DNA of 64,000 nt from Pelosinus sp. (lineage in GTDB: Bacteria; Bacillota; Negativicutes; DSM-13327), in NCBI GenBank assembly GCA_029239675.1, contig JARBUM010000006.1, positions 79,671-143,670 of the forward strand, read 5' to 3'. The translations under genes were made by a program, and so were the position numbers. The notes below the pieces were generated by a model that saw only the letters and a list, made by a program, of their open reading frames with translations, searched no databases and was not told the DNA's origin. Numbering within the stretch: position 1 is the first letter of the stretch; each line of letters begins with the position of its first letter. Positions 8,499-18,974 of the stretch are shown here, piece after piece.

Positions 8499-8526
8499 TC
8501 CTGCAAAGTTAGGCCTCCTTGCAGGA
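8499..8526. terminator. Hairpin after the small unknown gene
   Basis: TCCTGCAA and TTGCAGGA form a perfect 8-bp stem with a 12-base loop. T-rich sequence follows on both strands (TTTTTT on plus, weaker on minus). Confidence 0.5.
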
Positions 8527-8537
8527 ATTTGTATTTT

Positions 8538-8798
8538 TTATCGATTAGATTTTGTTAAACTTACTACTTTTACTACTTCTTTATCTAATATATTTTGAAA
8601 AGAGGTTACAGATTTCTTTTTTGGTGAATATTCATTTAGATTATGCTGCTTTTTAAAATCAATGTGGTTAATATGCAGTACTGGAATAATCATCTCAATC
8701 AATCTCCATTTTCCATTTTTTAACATATATTCGTTATTTGGGAATAAATCCCTCTTCGCAGTTTCATACAAATAGCAACAAGAAAATCGCATTAACAC
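8538..8798 (-). CDS. Small hypothetical protein
   Basis: Open frame of 86 codons from a GTG at 8798. The first ribosome binding site I can see, GGAG, lies ten bases before an internal ATG at 8693, which would give a 51-residue basic protein starting MIIPVLHINHIDFKKQ. No known family recognised, no signal peptide. A hairpin directly after the stop supports a real transcript. Confidence 0.35.
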   Translation of the reverse strand: MLMRFSCCYLYETAKRDLFPNNEYMLKNGKWRLIEMIIPVLHINHIDFKKQHNLNEYSPKKKSVTSFQNILDKEVVKVVSLTKSNR

Positions 8799-8879
8799 AA
8801 TCCATTATTTCCGCATATGTTATCTAACTATAGTCAGTATGATCAAGTAAAAATGCTAACAATCAAGGGAAGTGTTATC

Positions 8880-9239
8880 ATGGCTTTAAAATCTGATTTT
8901 CAGAATACCTTGGAATTTTTTATATTCTCAAATCTTCCCATACTTATGAATTCAGCGAATGCTATGAATGTAGTGGTTTCTAATGAGATTATTCCTACTA
9001 CTCCCACGGCTCCTCTTACTCCTATATCCACTACTCCAACTTCTGCTACAGCACCTGTACTCGTTATCACGCCAGAGACTTTAAAGGCACTGCAATCTTA
9101 CACGATAAATAATTTTCCTAATATCGGATTACCTTCAGATATTGCCCAAATAGCAAAGGATTTTATTGCAAATCTTCCTCCACTTATTCCAATTACTCCT
9201 ACTACTGCTGCGCCTATTACCACCGTTACTCTTACATAA
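8880..9239 (+). CDS. Thr/Pro/Ala-rich hypothetical protein
   Basis: 119 aa from the ATG at 8880, preceded by AAGGGAAG. A short conserved-looking N-terminus (ALKSDFQNTLEFFIF) leads into a low-complexity Thr-Pro-Ala-rich region (about 40-68) and a C-terminus with another Thr/Pro/Ala patch. No signal peptide or membrane segment is obvious. Transcribed away from its leftward neighbours, so it is its own unit. Function unknown. Confidence 0.5.
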   Translation: MALKSDFQNTLEFFIFSNLPILMNSANAMNVVVSNEIIPTTPTAPLTPISTTPTSATAPVLVITPETLKALQSYTINNFPNIGLPSDIAQIAKDFIANLPPLIPITPTTAAPITTVTLT

Positions 9240-9481
9240 AAACATCCCTTTGCACTCAGACTAAGCGACGGTTCATGTTATGATAAGCGTAGGTTAAGTG
9301 ATAATGGGGGCGTGTTAATAGCATGAGCCTGGCGCGATCCTTATAGCAACAAGATTCACTTGAAATTTTTAGTATAACAAGTAAAGGGTTAGCTTAAAAT
9401 GTTATACTTTCTTTCTGTTATAGCAGAAAGGCTACGCCCCTTGCATTGCGCAAGAGTTGTAGCCTTTCTGTGCTATTACAT
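9240..9481. terminator. Intergenic region with convergent terminator
   Basis: The region holds one strong hairpin at 9421-9475: AGCAGAAAGGCTAC pairs with GTAGCCTTTCTG, with an inner TTGC/GCAA palindrome. It lies between the rightward unknown gene and the leftward RND operon and probably ends both. Nothing else recognised. Confidence 0.5.
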
Positions 9482-12400
9482 TTAATTATTTTTCAGGTCA
9501 ACTTCTTGACTTGTTGCTTTATCCAGAGATGGCATTTCAATGTCGATCTTTATTCTTTTTTTCATGAAATCATCAAGTAGGGTATACACAACAGGTACAA
9601 CCACTAAGGTCAAAATGGTTGAAGTAATCAAACCACCGATAATCGCATGAGCCATAGGAGCACGTGCTTCGGCCCCTGGTCCAATTCCTAAGGCTAATGG
9701 AAGCATCCCAAAGATCATTGCTGTTGTTGTCATCAGAATTGGACGCATCCTGACAACAGCCGCTTCCACTAATGCCTGATTTCGTTCTACACCTTCTCCT
9801 ATACGCTGCTTAGCAAAGTCAATCAGCAAAATCGCATTCTTGGTTACTAGGCCCATCAGCATAATAATCCCAATAAGAGACATCATACTGAGCATACTAT
9901 TAGCAATTAAGAGGCCTAATATCGCACCTATAATTGCTAATGGCAATGCCAACATAATAGCAAAAGGTTCAATATAGCTTTCAAATTGAGCAGCCAATAC
10001 GAAGAAGATAAACAGCACCGCTGCAGCCAAGGCCATTACAATGCCCTTAAAAGCATCTGCCATTTGTTGTGATTGACCGGTAGTTACAAATTTATATCCT
10101 TCTGGTAATTTGACCTCTGCCAACTTTTTGTTTAGCGCTGTATTAAAATCACCAAGAGAGACACCGGTTAAATTTGCTGAAATGGTAATTTGTCCCTGGC
10201 GGTCATACCGCTTGATTTGCGTCGGACTTGTTGCATATACCATCTTGGTTACCTGTGATAAAGGAACCATGACAGCTTGCCCATTTTTATCTCGATTAGA
10301 ACTTGCTGCATAAATATTGTTTACATCTGCTAAACTCTTCCGATCACCAGGTGCTAAGATGAGTCTTACATCATAAGAATCATCTTCATCCCTATACTGA
10401 GTTACTACTGTTCCGTTAAACATAGTTTGAAGGGTTGTCGCAATGTTGGAAGTCGACACACCAAGATCGGCAGCCTTATCACGATCTATCACAATTTGGG
10501 CGTCAGGTTTCCCAGCTTCATAGCTGGAAGAAACATCAATCGCACCTGGAGTGCTAGCCATAATTTGCTCTACTTGTTCCGCAATCTCAGCTAATGTATC
10601 TAAAGATGTTCCCTGAATAACAAGAGAGATTGGTTTACCGCCAGACATACCTGATTTCTTTGAAACACTGACTTGCACTCCTGCAATGCCATTTAATTTT
10701 TCACGAAGATCTGCAACAATCTGGTTGTCACTCATTTTACGGTCGCTCTTTGGTGTTAATTTTGTAAAAATATTAATATTGTTAATATCCGCAGAACTAT
10801 AGGTTAGTGTTACTTCTGGTACGGTGCGGATAATTTGGGACATGCTGTCTGCAATCTCACCAACAACTTGTGGGCTCTGACCAGCATCGACAGTTGCAGA
10901 CACGGTAATTTCACCAGCATCGGAATCTGGAACAAAAGTTGAACCAAGGAAAGGTACCAGCATTAAGCTGCCCACAAATAATGCACCAGCAATGGCCATT
11001 ATTTTTTTCCGATGTCCTAATGCAAATTTTAGAAATTCTCCATAGCGTCCTGTCCAGTACTCAAACTTTTCATTCCATTTACTCCACAGTCTCCCTAATT
11101 TACTTGTAGATTCCTTATGACCGCCTGATAAATATTTGGCCGACAACATGGGAGTCAGTGTAAAAGCAACAAATAAGGAGACCAGAACACTAACTGCTAC
11201 CGTAATACCAAATTGTTTAAAGAATTGTCCTATTATGCCAGTCATCATGCCTACTGGCAAGAATACAGCAACTAAAGTAAGGGTTGTTGCCGTAACTGCT
11301 AGACCAATCTCCGCCGTCCCCTCGGCAGCAGCCTTAAATTTGTCCTTACCCATTTCAAGATGGCGGACTATATTCTCGATGACAACAATCGCATCATCGA
11401 TCAACAAACCTACTGCTAAGGACAAGGCTAACAAGGACATGGTATTTAGCGTAAAATCTAGCATTTTCATGGCTAAGAACGAGGTAATAATGGAGGTCGG
11501 GATGGCTATGGCCGCGATCATGGTGCTACGCCAATTACCTAAGAAGAGGAATACGATGGCAACAGCCAATAGGCCCCCAACAACCAAATTAAACAAAACG
11601 TCATGAATCGATTCGTTAATATTTTTAGAATTATCTCTTACCAATACCAATTCAACACCAGCTGGTAAATCCTTTTTTATATTTTCCAACTCTTTCTTTG
11701 CTGCTTCCACAACTTGCACAGTATTGCTACCGGACTGTTTCATAATATCCAAACCAATAGAGGATTTATCATTCAGCTTTGTTACGGTTGCTGCATCTTT
11801 TGTTGAGTCCTGTATCGTTGCAATATTTTTCACATACAGTTGTACTCCATTTCTTTGAGTAATGGGAATATTTAACAACTGATTAGGAGAAGTCAGATTA
11901 CCCACTGATCGCAAACTAGTTTCCCGCTTGCCATCAGTCACCTTACCTCCAGGAGTGTCCATATTTTCACTGCGTATACTATTCATTATTTCTGAAACGG
12001 TCAGATTGTAAGCAGCGATTTTATTACTATCCATATTAATTTTAATTTCCCGATCTATACCGCCCTGCACATTTACAGCTGCGACTCCATTGATTGCTTC
12101 TAATCTTTTTACAATGGTATCATCGGCAATAATGGTTAATTCCCTTGGACTGAGGTTGCCTGTAATTGCAATGGAAGCAACAGCTGTATCAGATGGATCG
12201 AATCTTGTTACAATAGGATCATCTGCTTCATCAGGTAACACACCTTGCATTCTGCCGACTTTATCGCGAACATCTTGGGCAGCAGTTGCTGCTGAAGTTT
12301 CAATGGTAAATTGGATAACCGTTGTGGATACCCCTTCTTTTATTGTAGACGTTACATGTTCTATCCCTGGCACAACACTGACAGTTTCTTCAACCTTTTG

Positions 12401-12592
12401 TGTGATTTTTGATTCAACCTGTTCTGGTGATGCACCAGGATAGGTGACGGTAACGGCTACAACGGGAATTTCAACATTTGGATATTCATCCACATTTAAA
12501 GAAATGTAGCTAAATAATCCTAAAACGACAAGTGCCAGAATTGTCACTGTTGCAAAAACTGGCCGTTTTAAGCTTATATCAGTCAATATCAT
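9482..12592 (-). CDS. RND multidrug efflux transporter, AcrB/HAE1 family
   Basis: 1036-aa inner-membrane proton-driven exporter, full length for the family. It has the first membrane segment near residues 10-30, two large periplasmic loops, and two six-helix bundles. The fourth-helix motif with paired acidic residues for proton relay is seen in SLAVGLLIDDAIVVIENIVRHLE. The C-terminal half has GLVTKNAILLIDFA and GMLPLALG, also typical. It begins 11 bases after the adaptor gene, with GAGGAG upstream. An outer-membrane TolC-type channel is needed for function but is not encoded nearby. Confidence 0.93.
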   Translation of the reverse strand: MILTDISLKRPVFATVTILALVVLGLFSYISLNVDEYPNVEIPVVAVTVTYPGASPEQVESKITQKVEETVSVVPGIEHVTSTIKEGVSTTVIQFTIETSAATAAQDVRDKVGRMQGVLPDEADDPIVTRFDPSDTAVASIAITGNLSPRELTIIADDTIVKRLEAINGVAAVNVQGGIDREIKINMDSNKIAAYNLTVSEIMNSIRSENMDTPGGKVTDGKRETSLRSVGNLTSPNQLLNIPITQRNGVQLYVKNIATIQDSTKDAATVTKLNDKSSIGLDIMKQSGSNTVQVVEAAKKELENIKKDLPAGVELVLVRDNSKNINESIHDVLFNLVVGGLLAVAIVFLFLGNWRSTMIAAIAIPTSIITSFLAMKMLDFTLNTMSLLALSLAVGLLIDDAIVVIENIVRHLEMGKDKFKAAAEGTAEIGLAVTATTLTLVAVFLPVGMMTGIIGQFFKQFGITVAVSVLVSLFVAFTLTPMLSAKYLSGGHKESTSKLGRLWSKWNEKFEYWTGRYGEFLKFALGHRKKIMAIAGALFVGSLMLVPFLGSTFVPDSDAGEITVSATVDAGQSPQVVGEIADSMSQIIRTVPEVTLTYSSADINNINIFTKLTPKSDRKMSDNQIVADLREKLNGIAGVQVSVSKKSGMSGGKPISLVIQGTSLDTLAEIAEQVEQIMASTPGAIDVSSSYEAGKPDAQIVIDRDKAADLGVSTSNIATTLQTMFNGTVVTQYRDEDDSYDVRLILAPGDRKSLADVNNIYAASSNRDKNGQAVMVPLSQVTKMVYATSPTQIKRYDRQGQITISANLTGVSLGDFNTALNKKLAEVKLPEGYKFVTTGQSQQMADAFKGIVMALAAAVLFIFFVLAAQFESYIEPFAIMLALPLAIIGAILGLLIANSMLSMMSLIGIIMLMGLVTKNAILLIDFAKQRIGEGVERNQALVEAAVVRMRPILMTTTAMIFGMLPLALGIGPGAEARAPMAHAIIGGLITSTILTLVVVPVVYTLLDDFMKKRIKIDIEMPSLDKATSQEVDLKNN

Positions 12593-12603
12593 GGCTTTCT
12601 CCT

Positions 12604-13701
12604 CTACTCTACTATTTTAACTACATCACCGTCTTTAAGTTGGCTCACATTACTTACAGCTAACTTATCACCAGGTTGCAGTCCAGATTTAATCTCAATA
12701 CTGTCACCAGTCGCAGTGCCAACTTCAACTTGTTGACGAGTAGCTTTATCGTTTGCTACGGTATAGACATAATAAATTCCTTGTTTCTGAATAATTGCTG
12801 CCTGAGGCACAGTCAAAATCTGTACTGCTTCACCTGTGGCTAGCTGGATTTTGCTAAACATACCGCCTTTTAAGGCACCATCTGTATTATCTAGCTTCAC
12901 TTTTGTACGGAACATCCGGTTGGTTGAACCAGCTTCTGGATTGATTATATCCACAGTACCGGCAAACACTTTGTCAGCATAAGTATCAACTGTAACTTCT
13001 GCTGGCTGACCCTGTTTTACCATACCTAAATCCTTTTGTTCAATATTAACAACTGCGTATACTTCGCTAATATCCTGAACCGTCATGAGCGCTGCACCGG
13101 GAGAAACAACTTGACCGACAGTCGCTGTTACGTTAGCAACCACACCATCTACCGGAGCTGTAATAACACCATAGCCATACTGTTGTTCAGCGTTACTTTG
13201 ACCATTCGCTGCGCTAGACAGGTCTGCCTGGGCAATTTTCTTTTTAGCCTCAGCAGCATCTAAGGTTTGCTGAGACACAGCTCCTTGCCCATATAATGTT
13301 TGATAACGGTTGTAGTCTGTCATTGCCAGATCATAGTTAATTTGGGCTTTCGTCACGGCGTCCTGTGCGGTGCGCACAGAGTTTGCCAATTCAACACTTT
13401 CTAATCTAGCTAAGGCATCACCAGCATTAACGTGCTGACCTTCTTGCACCATAACTTGCTCGATGCGTCCTGCGAGTTTAGCACTAATCGCTGCCGATGT
13501 TTTGCCTTCAATTGAGCCATTTAACATTAATTTGGGTACTGTATTTATATATTGTGCTTCTGCAATCTTTACATTTACGCCTGTAGCGTTGGTTTGCAAT
13601 TGGGTCTTTCCACTAGAAAGTGCGCCGCTGCGAAATACTACAACTAATCCAATAAATATTACGATTGGAATAATCCAAAATTTAAATTTGAAGCCCTTCA
13701 T
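12604..13701 (-). CDS. RND efflux periplasmic adaptor (membrane fusion protein)
   Basis: 365 aa. An N-terminal membrane anchor (about 7-25, no lipobox) is followed by the biotinyl-lipoyl-like half (AAISAKLAGRIEQVMVQEGQHV), a coiled-coil hairpin (about 95-165), the second lipoyl half (GVITAPVDGVVANV) and the beta-barrel and membrane-proximal domains (GLQPGDKLAVSNVSQLKDGD). It links the RND pump to an outer-membrane channel. The ATG at 13701 has GGAGGG eight bases upstream. A perfect palindrome lies upstream and suggests TetR control. Confidence 0.93.
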   Translation of the reverse strand: MKGFKFKFWIIPIVIFIGLVVVFRSGALSSGKTQLQTNATGVNVKIAEAQYINTVPKLMLNGSIEGKTSAAISAKLAGRIEQVMVQEGQHVNAGDALARLESVELANSVRTAQDAVTKAQINYDLAMTDYNRYQTLYGQGAVSQQTLDAAEAKKKIAQADLSSAANGQSNAEQQYGYGVITAPVDGVVANVTATVGQVVSPGAALMTVQDISEVYAVVNIEQKDLGMVKQGQPAEVTVDTYADKVFAGTVDIINPEAGSTNRMFRTKVKLDNTDGALKGGMFSKIQLATGEAVQILTVPQAAIIQKQGIYYVYTVANDKATRQQVEVGTATGDSIEIKSGLQPGDKLAVSNVSQLKDGDVVKIVE

Positions 13702-13755
13702 CAAGTATGCCCTCCTAAGTTCATATACATATTTGTTCTAAGTAACTACTCACGC

Positions 13756-13787
13756 GCATTACATACCGACTAGTCGGTATGTAATGC
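13756..13787. promoter_or_regulatory. TetR operator upstream of the RND operon
   Basis: A perfect 32-base palindrome centred on ACCGACTAGTCGGT. It lies between the tetR stop and the adaptor start. Its core (ACCGAC..GTCGGTATG) recurs, less perfectly, just upstream of tetR at 14413-14440, which strongly suggests that both sites bind the same regulator. Confidence 0.75.
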
Positions 13788-13801
13788 ATGAAGGAATTGA
13801 T

Positions 13802-14398
13802 TCATTCCTTTTTATCATTTACCCTAATAAGCTGCCAAAGACTATTCATCACTTGCTGGTGCATAGCTGGGGTATTTAGATTTTTGCCTAAAACATTCAG
13901 CCCACTGGAAATAGAAAGTACAATGGTCGCCACGACCTCGGCATCTACATCTCTTCTGATTTCCCCTGTTTCTTGAGCCACCTGTAACTTTTCTGTTATT
14001 AGATTTCGTAATTCCAACTGCCCCTGATCAATCCGCTCTTGAATCTCAGGAAAATTATGCATCACCTCTAATGCAAGACTTGCATTATTAGCGCGATAAT
14101 CCCCTTGCTTAATATTGAGTAGACGTTCAATGTAAACTTCTTGCTCCCCGCTTAACAGAAGGTTCAAAGTCCCGCGAAAAGTTTTTTCTTTGTTTAAGAA
14201 TTCCGTATATTTTTTTCCAAAATAATCAAACAAAAAGCAAATACCTGCATGAAATAACTCTTCCTTACTTCCAAAGTAATGATATATTCCACCTTTGGTA
14301 ATACCAACTTCATTTGCTACATCCATGAGAGACACATTCCTGTATCCACGCAATAAAAATAGTCTTAAAGCGGCTAAGATTATATTATCTTTCGTCAA
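13802..14398 (-). CDS. TetR/AcrR-family repressor of the RND pump
   Basis: 198 aa. The N-terminal helix-turn-helix is clear (MTKDNIILAALRLFLLRGY, then DVANEVGITKGGIYHYFGSKEELF). The C-terminal ligand domain is all-helical and variable, as usual. It lies directly upstream of the adaptor/RND genes on the same strand, and matching palindromes before tetR and before the adaptor gene suggest autoregulation and pump control. The inducer is unknown. Confidence 0.9.
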   Translation of the reverse strand: MTKDNIILAALRLFLLRGYRNVSLMDVANEVGITKGGIYHYFGSKEELFHAGICFLFDYFGKKYTEFLNKEKTFRGTLNLLLSGEQEVYIERLLNIKQGDYRANNASLALEVMHNFPEIQERIDQGQLELRNLITEKLQVAQETGEIRRDVDAEVVATIVLSISSGLNVLGKNLNTPAMHQQVMNSLWQLIRVNDKKE

Positions 14399-14412
14399 AA
14401 TTTCTCCCCCTT

Positions 14413-14440
14413 AAAACGTACCTACCAGTCGGTATGTTTT
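14413..14440. promoter_or_regulatory. TetR operator upstream of tetR
   Basis: Imperfect palindrome AAAACGTACCTACC followed by AGTCGGTATGTTTT, 15 bases upstream of the tetR ATG. It matches the core of the perfect palindrome at 13756-13787, indicating autoregulation. Confidence 0.65.
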
Positions 14441-14480
14441 TATTATCCATCAATCCTGCCTTGCTGTCAATACAATTTTA

Positions 14481-14518
14481 AATCCCTGTGATTCACTTGC
14501 GTTGTAATCACAGGGATT
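14481..14518. terminator. Terminator of the SDR gene
   Basis: AATCCCTGTGATT and AATCACAGGGATT form a perfect 13-bp stem with a 12-base loop, ten bases after the SDR stop. The T-run on the minus strand is weak. Confidence 0.55.
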
Positions 14519-14528
14519 CTTCAGAAAT

Positions 14529-15242
14529 CTAAATTATGCTATGCCCTCCATCCATATGCAGAACAGTCCCAGTTACAAAACCGTTCGTTACTAAATATAG
14601 TACTCCTTTGGCTACATCTTCTGCTTGACCAATTCTTTGTACAGGTAATTTATTAGCTACTCCATTGTAAAAACTATCACGCATGTCTGCTGGCATTTTA
14701 CTACGTGCAGGCGTATCAATAATACCAGGCGAAACAACATTGACACGGATAGGCGCAAGTTCTAGAGCTAAGGTTTTCCCAAGATTGGCAACCGCCGCAT
14801 TTATTGCTCCAAGGATTGCTGAGCCAACCATGGCTTTGAAAGCTACAACTCCTGAAAACAGGGTAATTGATCCCTTAGGTAAAATTTTTAGTGCTCCATA
14901 CTTGGCTACATAGTACTGACCCCAGAATTTATTTTCAAACATTTGGCGATCTTGAGCTGTATCTGTTGTTAGAAAAGCTCCTCCTGATGTTTCCGCCGCA
15001 GTAACGATTAAATGATCCAATGGCCCTACAGTCTCAAAAAAATCCTTTACCTCTGTTTCTTGAGTACTGTCCAATATATAAGAAGTTACATTCCCATCTA
15101 ATTTTGCTTTTGCTTTCCTGAGCTTTTCTTCTGAGCGGCTGGCTATCGTAACCCTCGCACCTTGTAACAAAGCAAGTCTTGCTGTCTCTATACCAATTCC
15201 AGAACTTCCACCAATGATTATAATATGTTTATCCTTTAGCAT
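14529..15242 (-). CDS. Short-chain dehydrogenase/reductase
   Basis: 237-aa NAD(P)-dependent oxidoreductase of the classical SDR family. The nucleotide-binding GGSSGIGIETA is at residue 11 and is preceded by KHIIIIG; ASRSEEKL suggests NADPH preference. The catalytic Ser lies in TLFSGVVAF, but the usual YxxxK is not obvious: the region aligns as AILGAINAAVANLGK with Ala in place of Tyr, an atypical site. The C-terminal GFVTGTVLHMDGGHSI is typical. It follows an HxlR-type regulator gene, which may control it. Substrate unknown. Confidence 0.85.
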   Translation of the reverse strand: MLKDKHIIIIGGSSGIGIETARLALLQGARVTIASRSEEKLRKAKAKLDGNVTSYILDSTQETEVKDFFETVGPLDHLIVTAAETSGGAFLTTDTAQDRQMFENKFWGQYYVAKYGALKILPKGSITLFSGVVAFKAMVGSAILGAINAAVANLGKTLALELAPIRVNVVSPGIIDTPARSKMPADMRDSFYNGVANKLPVQRIGQAEDVAKGVLYLVTNGFVTGTVLHMDGGHSII

Positions 15243-15314
15243 TTTTTATTACCTCCTATTTATCAATTATGCTGATGAGGCAATTGTAGCAACATTACTT
15301 TTCTTTGTGAAGTA

Positions 15315-15330
15315 GTGTAAATTAATACAC
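15315..15330. promoter_or_regulatory. Possible HxlR operator upstream of the SDR gene
   Basis: GTGTA-AATTAA-TACAC, five-base inverted arms with an AT-rich centre, in the gap between the regulator gene and the SDR gene. The size and composition fit HxlR-type sites; there is no second copy to compare. Confidence 0.25.
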
Positions 15331-15391
15331 ATAGTTACCTAATAGGAAGTTTTTTGTTTTATAAGCAGTTTCTGCAAATAATATTTTGATA

Positions 15392-15420
15392 AAAGAAAAA
15401 AAGAACCCTAAGGTCCTCTT
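15392..15420 (-). terminator. Terminator of the HxlR gene
   Basis: On the minus strand AAGAGGACC-TTAG-GGTTCTT folds into a stem with one G-U pair and is followed by TTTTTTC, shortly after the regulator stop. Confidence 0.5.
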
Positions 15421-15437
15421 CTTTGTATTTCCGATTT

Positions 15438-15776
15438 CTATAAAGTTAAGCCAAATCGCTTTAGCTCTTTAAAAATACCTTCTAACTTCTTCCCCTTTTC
15501 TGTTAGGGAATACTCTACACGCGGAGGAACTTCTGGATATACTTTTCTTGTTAAGATCCCCTGTTCTTCCAGTTCGCGCAGTCTTAAGGAAAGTGTCTTC
15601 GGACTGATTCCATTCATAGATCTTTGTAAATTACTGAACCGCATCGTACCTTCAATAAGTAAGTCTCGAATAATTAAAAAGGTCCATTTTGTTCCAATAA
15701 CATCCAGCGTCTTAGCAATTGGACAAGGTGTTCCTGGCGTTCCTTTGGTTAGCATAATAGGCTCTAGCATATCCAT
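15438..15776 (-). CDS. HxlR-family winged-helix regulator
   Basis: 112 aa with the family layout: the N-terminal Cys in GTPCPIAKTLDVIGTKWTF, then FSNLQRSMNGISPKTLSLRL as recognition helix, then RELEEQGILTRKVYPEVPPRVEYSLTEKG (split here at the wing). The conserved Cys is often redox- or electrophile-sensitive in this family. I take the ATG at 15776 because GGGGAG lies six bases upstream; a longer frame starts at 15815. It precedes and probably regulates the SDR gene. Confidence 0.85.
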   Translation of the reverse strand: MDMLEPIMLTKGTPGTPCPIAKTLDVIGTKWTFLIIRDLLIEGTMRFSNLQRSMNGISPKTLSLRLRELEEQGILTRKVYPEVPPRVEYSLTEKGKKLEGIFKELKRFGLTL

Positions 15777-15899
15777 AGAAATCTCCCCTGAAAAAGTATT
15801 CTCTTCTTTTTGCATTATATCATATAACTATCTTCTCAGGAGATGTAATCGCCATTCCCACTGATTCATAAGGCTTAATTGAAAAAACTACAGTTACCT

Positions 15900-17692
<1,793 letters not shown>

Positions 17693-17749
17693 ATGTTTAG
17701 AACAAATAACGCTGAGTCTGTATTGTGTGGGGAGGTGCTAATAAAATAG
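17693..17749 (+). CDS. 18-codon leader peptide upstream of rsgA
   Basis: Short frame MFRTNNAESVLCGEVLIK with AAAGGAG well placed before its ATG. Its last codons contain GGGGAGG, which can pair with CCTCCCC at 17759-17765; that same segment can instead pair with the rsgA ribosome binding site at 17788-17793. The frame may therefore couple its own translation to rsgA expression. No homologue is claimed. Confidence 0.4.
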   Translation: MFRTNNAESVLCGEVLIK

Positions 17750-17793
17750 CTTATCTGCCCTCCCCCAATCTTTTAACAAGAAACGTTGGGAGG
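17728..17793 (+). promoter_or_regulatory. Alternative RNA pairing that can hide the rsgA ribosome binding site
   Basis: Three segments: GGGGAGG (17729-17735), CCCTCCCCCAA (17758-17768) and TTGGGAGG (17786-17793, the rsgA ribosome binding site). The middle one can pair with either neighbour but not both. A short ATCTTTTAA follows the first hairpin, so it could also act as a weak terminator. Prediction only. Confidence 0.4.
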
Positions 17794-17803
17794 ATACATT
17801 AAA

Positions 17804-18883
17804 TTGAAAAAAGTAAATTTATATAAAGTCGGACTAACCGACAGCTTAGCCCAGGAAGCAAGTTTATACCAAGGATTATACCTTGCAAGGGTTTCAGTAC
17901 AATATAAGGATTTATACAAGGTTATTACAGAACATGGAGAAATACATGCCGAGATTTCAGGGAAAATTGGTTTTATGGCCAAGAATCATTCAGACTATCC
18001 CGTTGTCGGGGACTGGGTCATGGTTGACCGTTACGATGCTAATGGAGGCAATGCCATCATTAGCCATATCCTTCGCCGCAGAAGTGCATTTGAACGCAAG
18101 GCAGCAGGAACGTCCAACCAAAACCAGATCGTAGCCACGAATATTGATACTGTATTTATCTGCATGTCGTTAAACAACAACTTTAATCTACGCCGCTTGG
18201 AAAGATATCTCTCTATTGCTTGGGACAGTATGGCAACCCCTGTTGTTGTTCTGACAAAGTCTGATCTATGTGACGACATATCAACTAAACTTTCCCTGGT
18301 ATATTCTGTCGCTATTGGTGCAGATGTACTTGTGACTTCCAGCATGGATCATAACGGGAATATTGGCCTAAACAAATATATCTATACAGGGAAAACAGTT
18401 GCATTCATCGGCTCTTCTGGAGTCGGCAAATCCACATTGATCAATCGCATTATGGGTGAGGAAATGCTTGCCACTAAGGAAGTTGGTGCTGCTGATAAGG
18501 GACGGCATACCACAACCCACAGACAACTAATGATTCTACCAACAGGTGGCGTGGTCATAGACACGCCGGGAATGCGTGAACTACAAATAGAAAGCGCTGA
18601 TCTCTCTAAGTCCTTTGCTGATATAGAGGAATTGGCAGCTAATTGCCGTTTTTCTAACTGCAGGCATCAGAGGGAACCAGGCTGCGCCGTTCAGGAGGCC
18701 ATTAGCAATAAGATCCTATCCGCTGATCGTCTTAGCAACTATCAGAAGCTACAAAATGAGATGAAATATCAAGGGATGACCTCTAGGCAAATGGAGCATG
18801 AAAAAATAAATCGATTGTTTGGCGACATGGGCGGCATGAAGCAAGCAAGAACATTTGTTAAGGAAAAGAACAAACGGAGATAA
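17804..18883 (+). CDS. rsgA: Ribosome small subunit-dependent GTPase A
   Basis: Circularly permuted GTPase (YjeQ/YloQ family) that acts late in 30S subunit assembly. Order of motifs is permuted as expected: G4 LTKSD, then G1 GSSGVGKSTLIN, then G3 DTPGM; the N-terminal OB fold includes GDWVMVDRYD; the C-terminal zinc site is CRFSNCRHQREPGC. I place the start at TTG 17804 with GGGAGG ten bases upstream; the longer frame begins inside that site. 359 aa, somewhat longer than the usual 290-350. A leader peptide and alternative pairing precede it. Confidence 0.93.
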   Translation: MKKVNLYKVGLTDSLAQEASLYQGLYLARVSVQYKDLYKVITEHGEIHAEISGKIGFMAKNHSDYPVVGDWVMVDRYDANGGNAIISHILRRRSAFERKAAGTSNQNQIVATNIDTVFICMSLNNNFNLRRLERYLSIAWDSMATPVVVLTKSDLCDDISTKLSLVYSVAIGADVLVTSSMDHNGNIGLNKYIYTGKTVAFIGSSGVGKSTLINRIMGEEMLATKEVGAADKGRHTTTHRQLMILPTGGVVIDTPGMRELQIESADLSKSFADIEELAANCRFSNCRHQREPGCAVQEAISNKILSADRLSNYQKLQNEMKYQGMTSRQMEHEKINRLFGDMGGMKQARTFVKEKNKRR

Positions 18884-18929
18884 TACAAAAGATCCTAAAT
18901 CCGACTTAACTCTGATCTTTCTATCAAAT

Positions 18930-18973
18930 AAAAAATTTCGGCAAGGTTCTTTGCAACCTTGCCGAAATTTTTT
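18930..18973. terminator. Bidirectional terminator between rsgA and the L,D-transpeptidase gene
   Basis: AAAAAATTTCGGCAAGGTT pairs perfectly with AACCTTGCCGAAATTTTTT around a six-base loop. A and T runs on both sides let it stop both convergent genes. Confidence 0.9.
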
Positions 18974-18974
18974 A

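Noticed and set aside
11136..11606. 156-codon open frame on the plus strand
   Set aside because: It lies antisense inside the RND transporter gene, has no family-like features and is explained by the codon pattern of the real gene.
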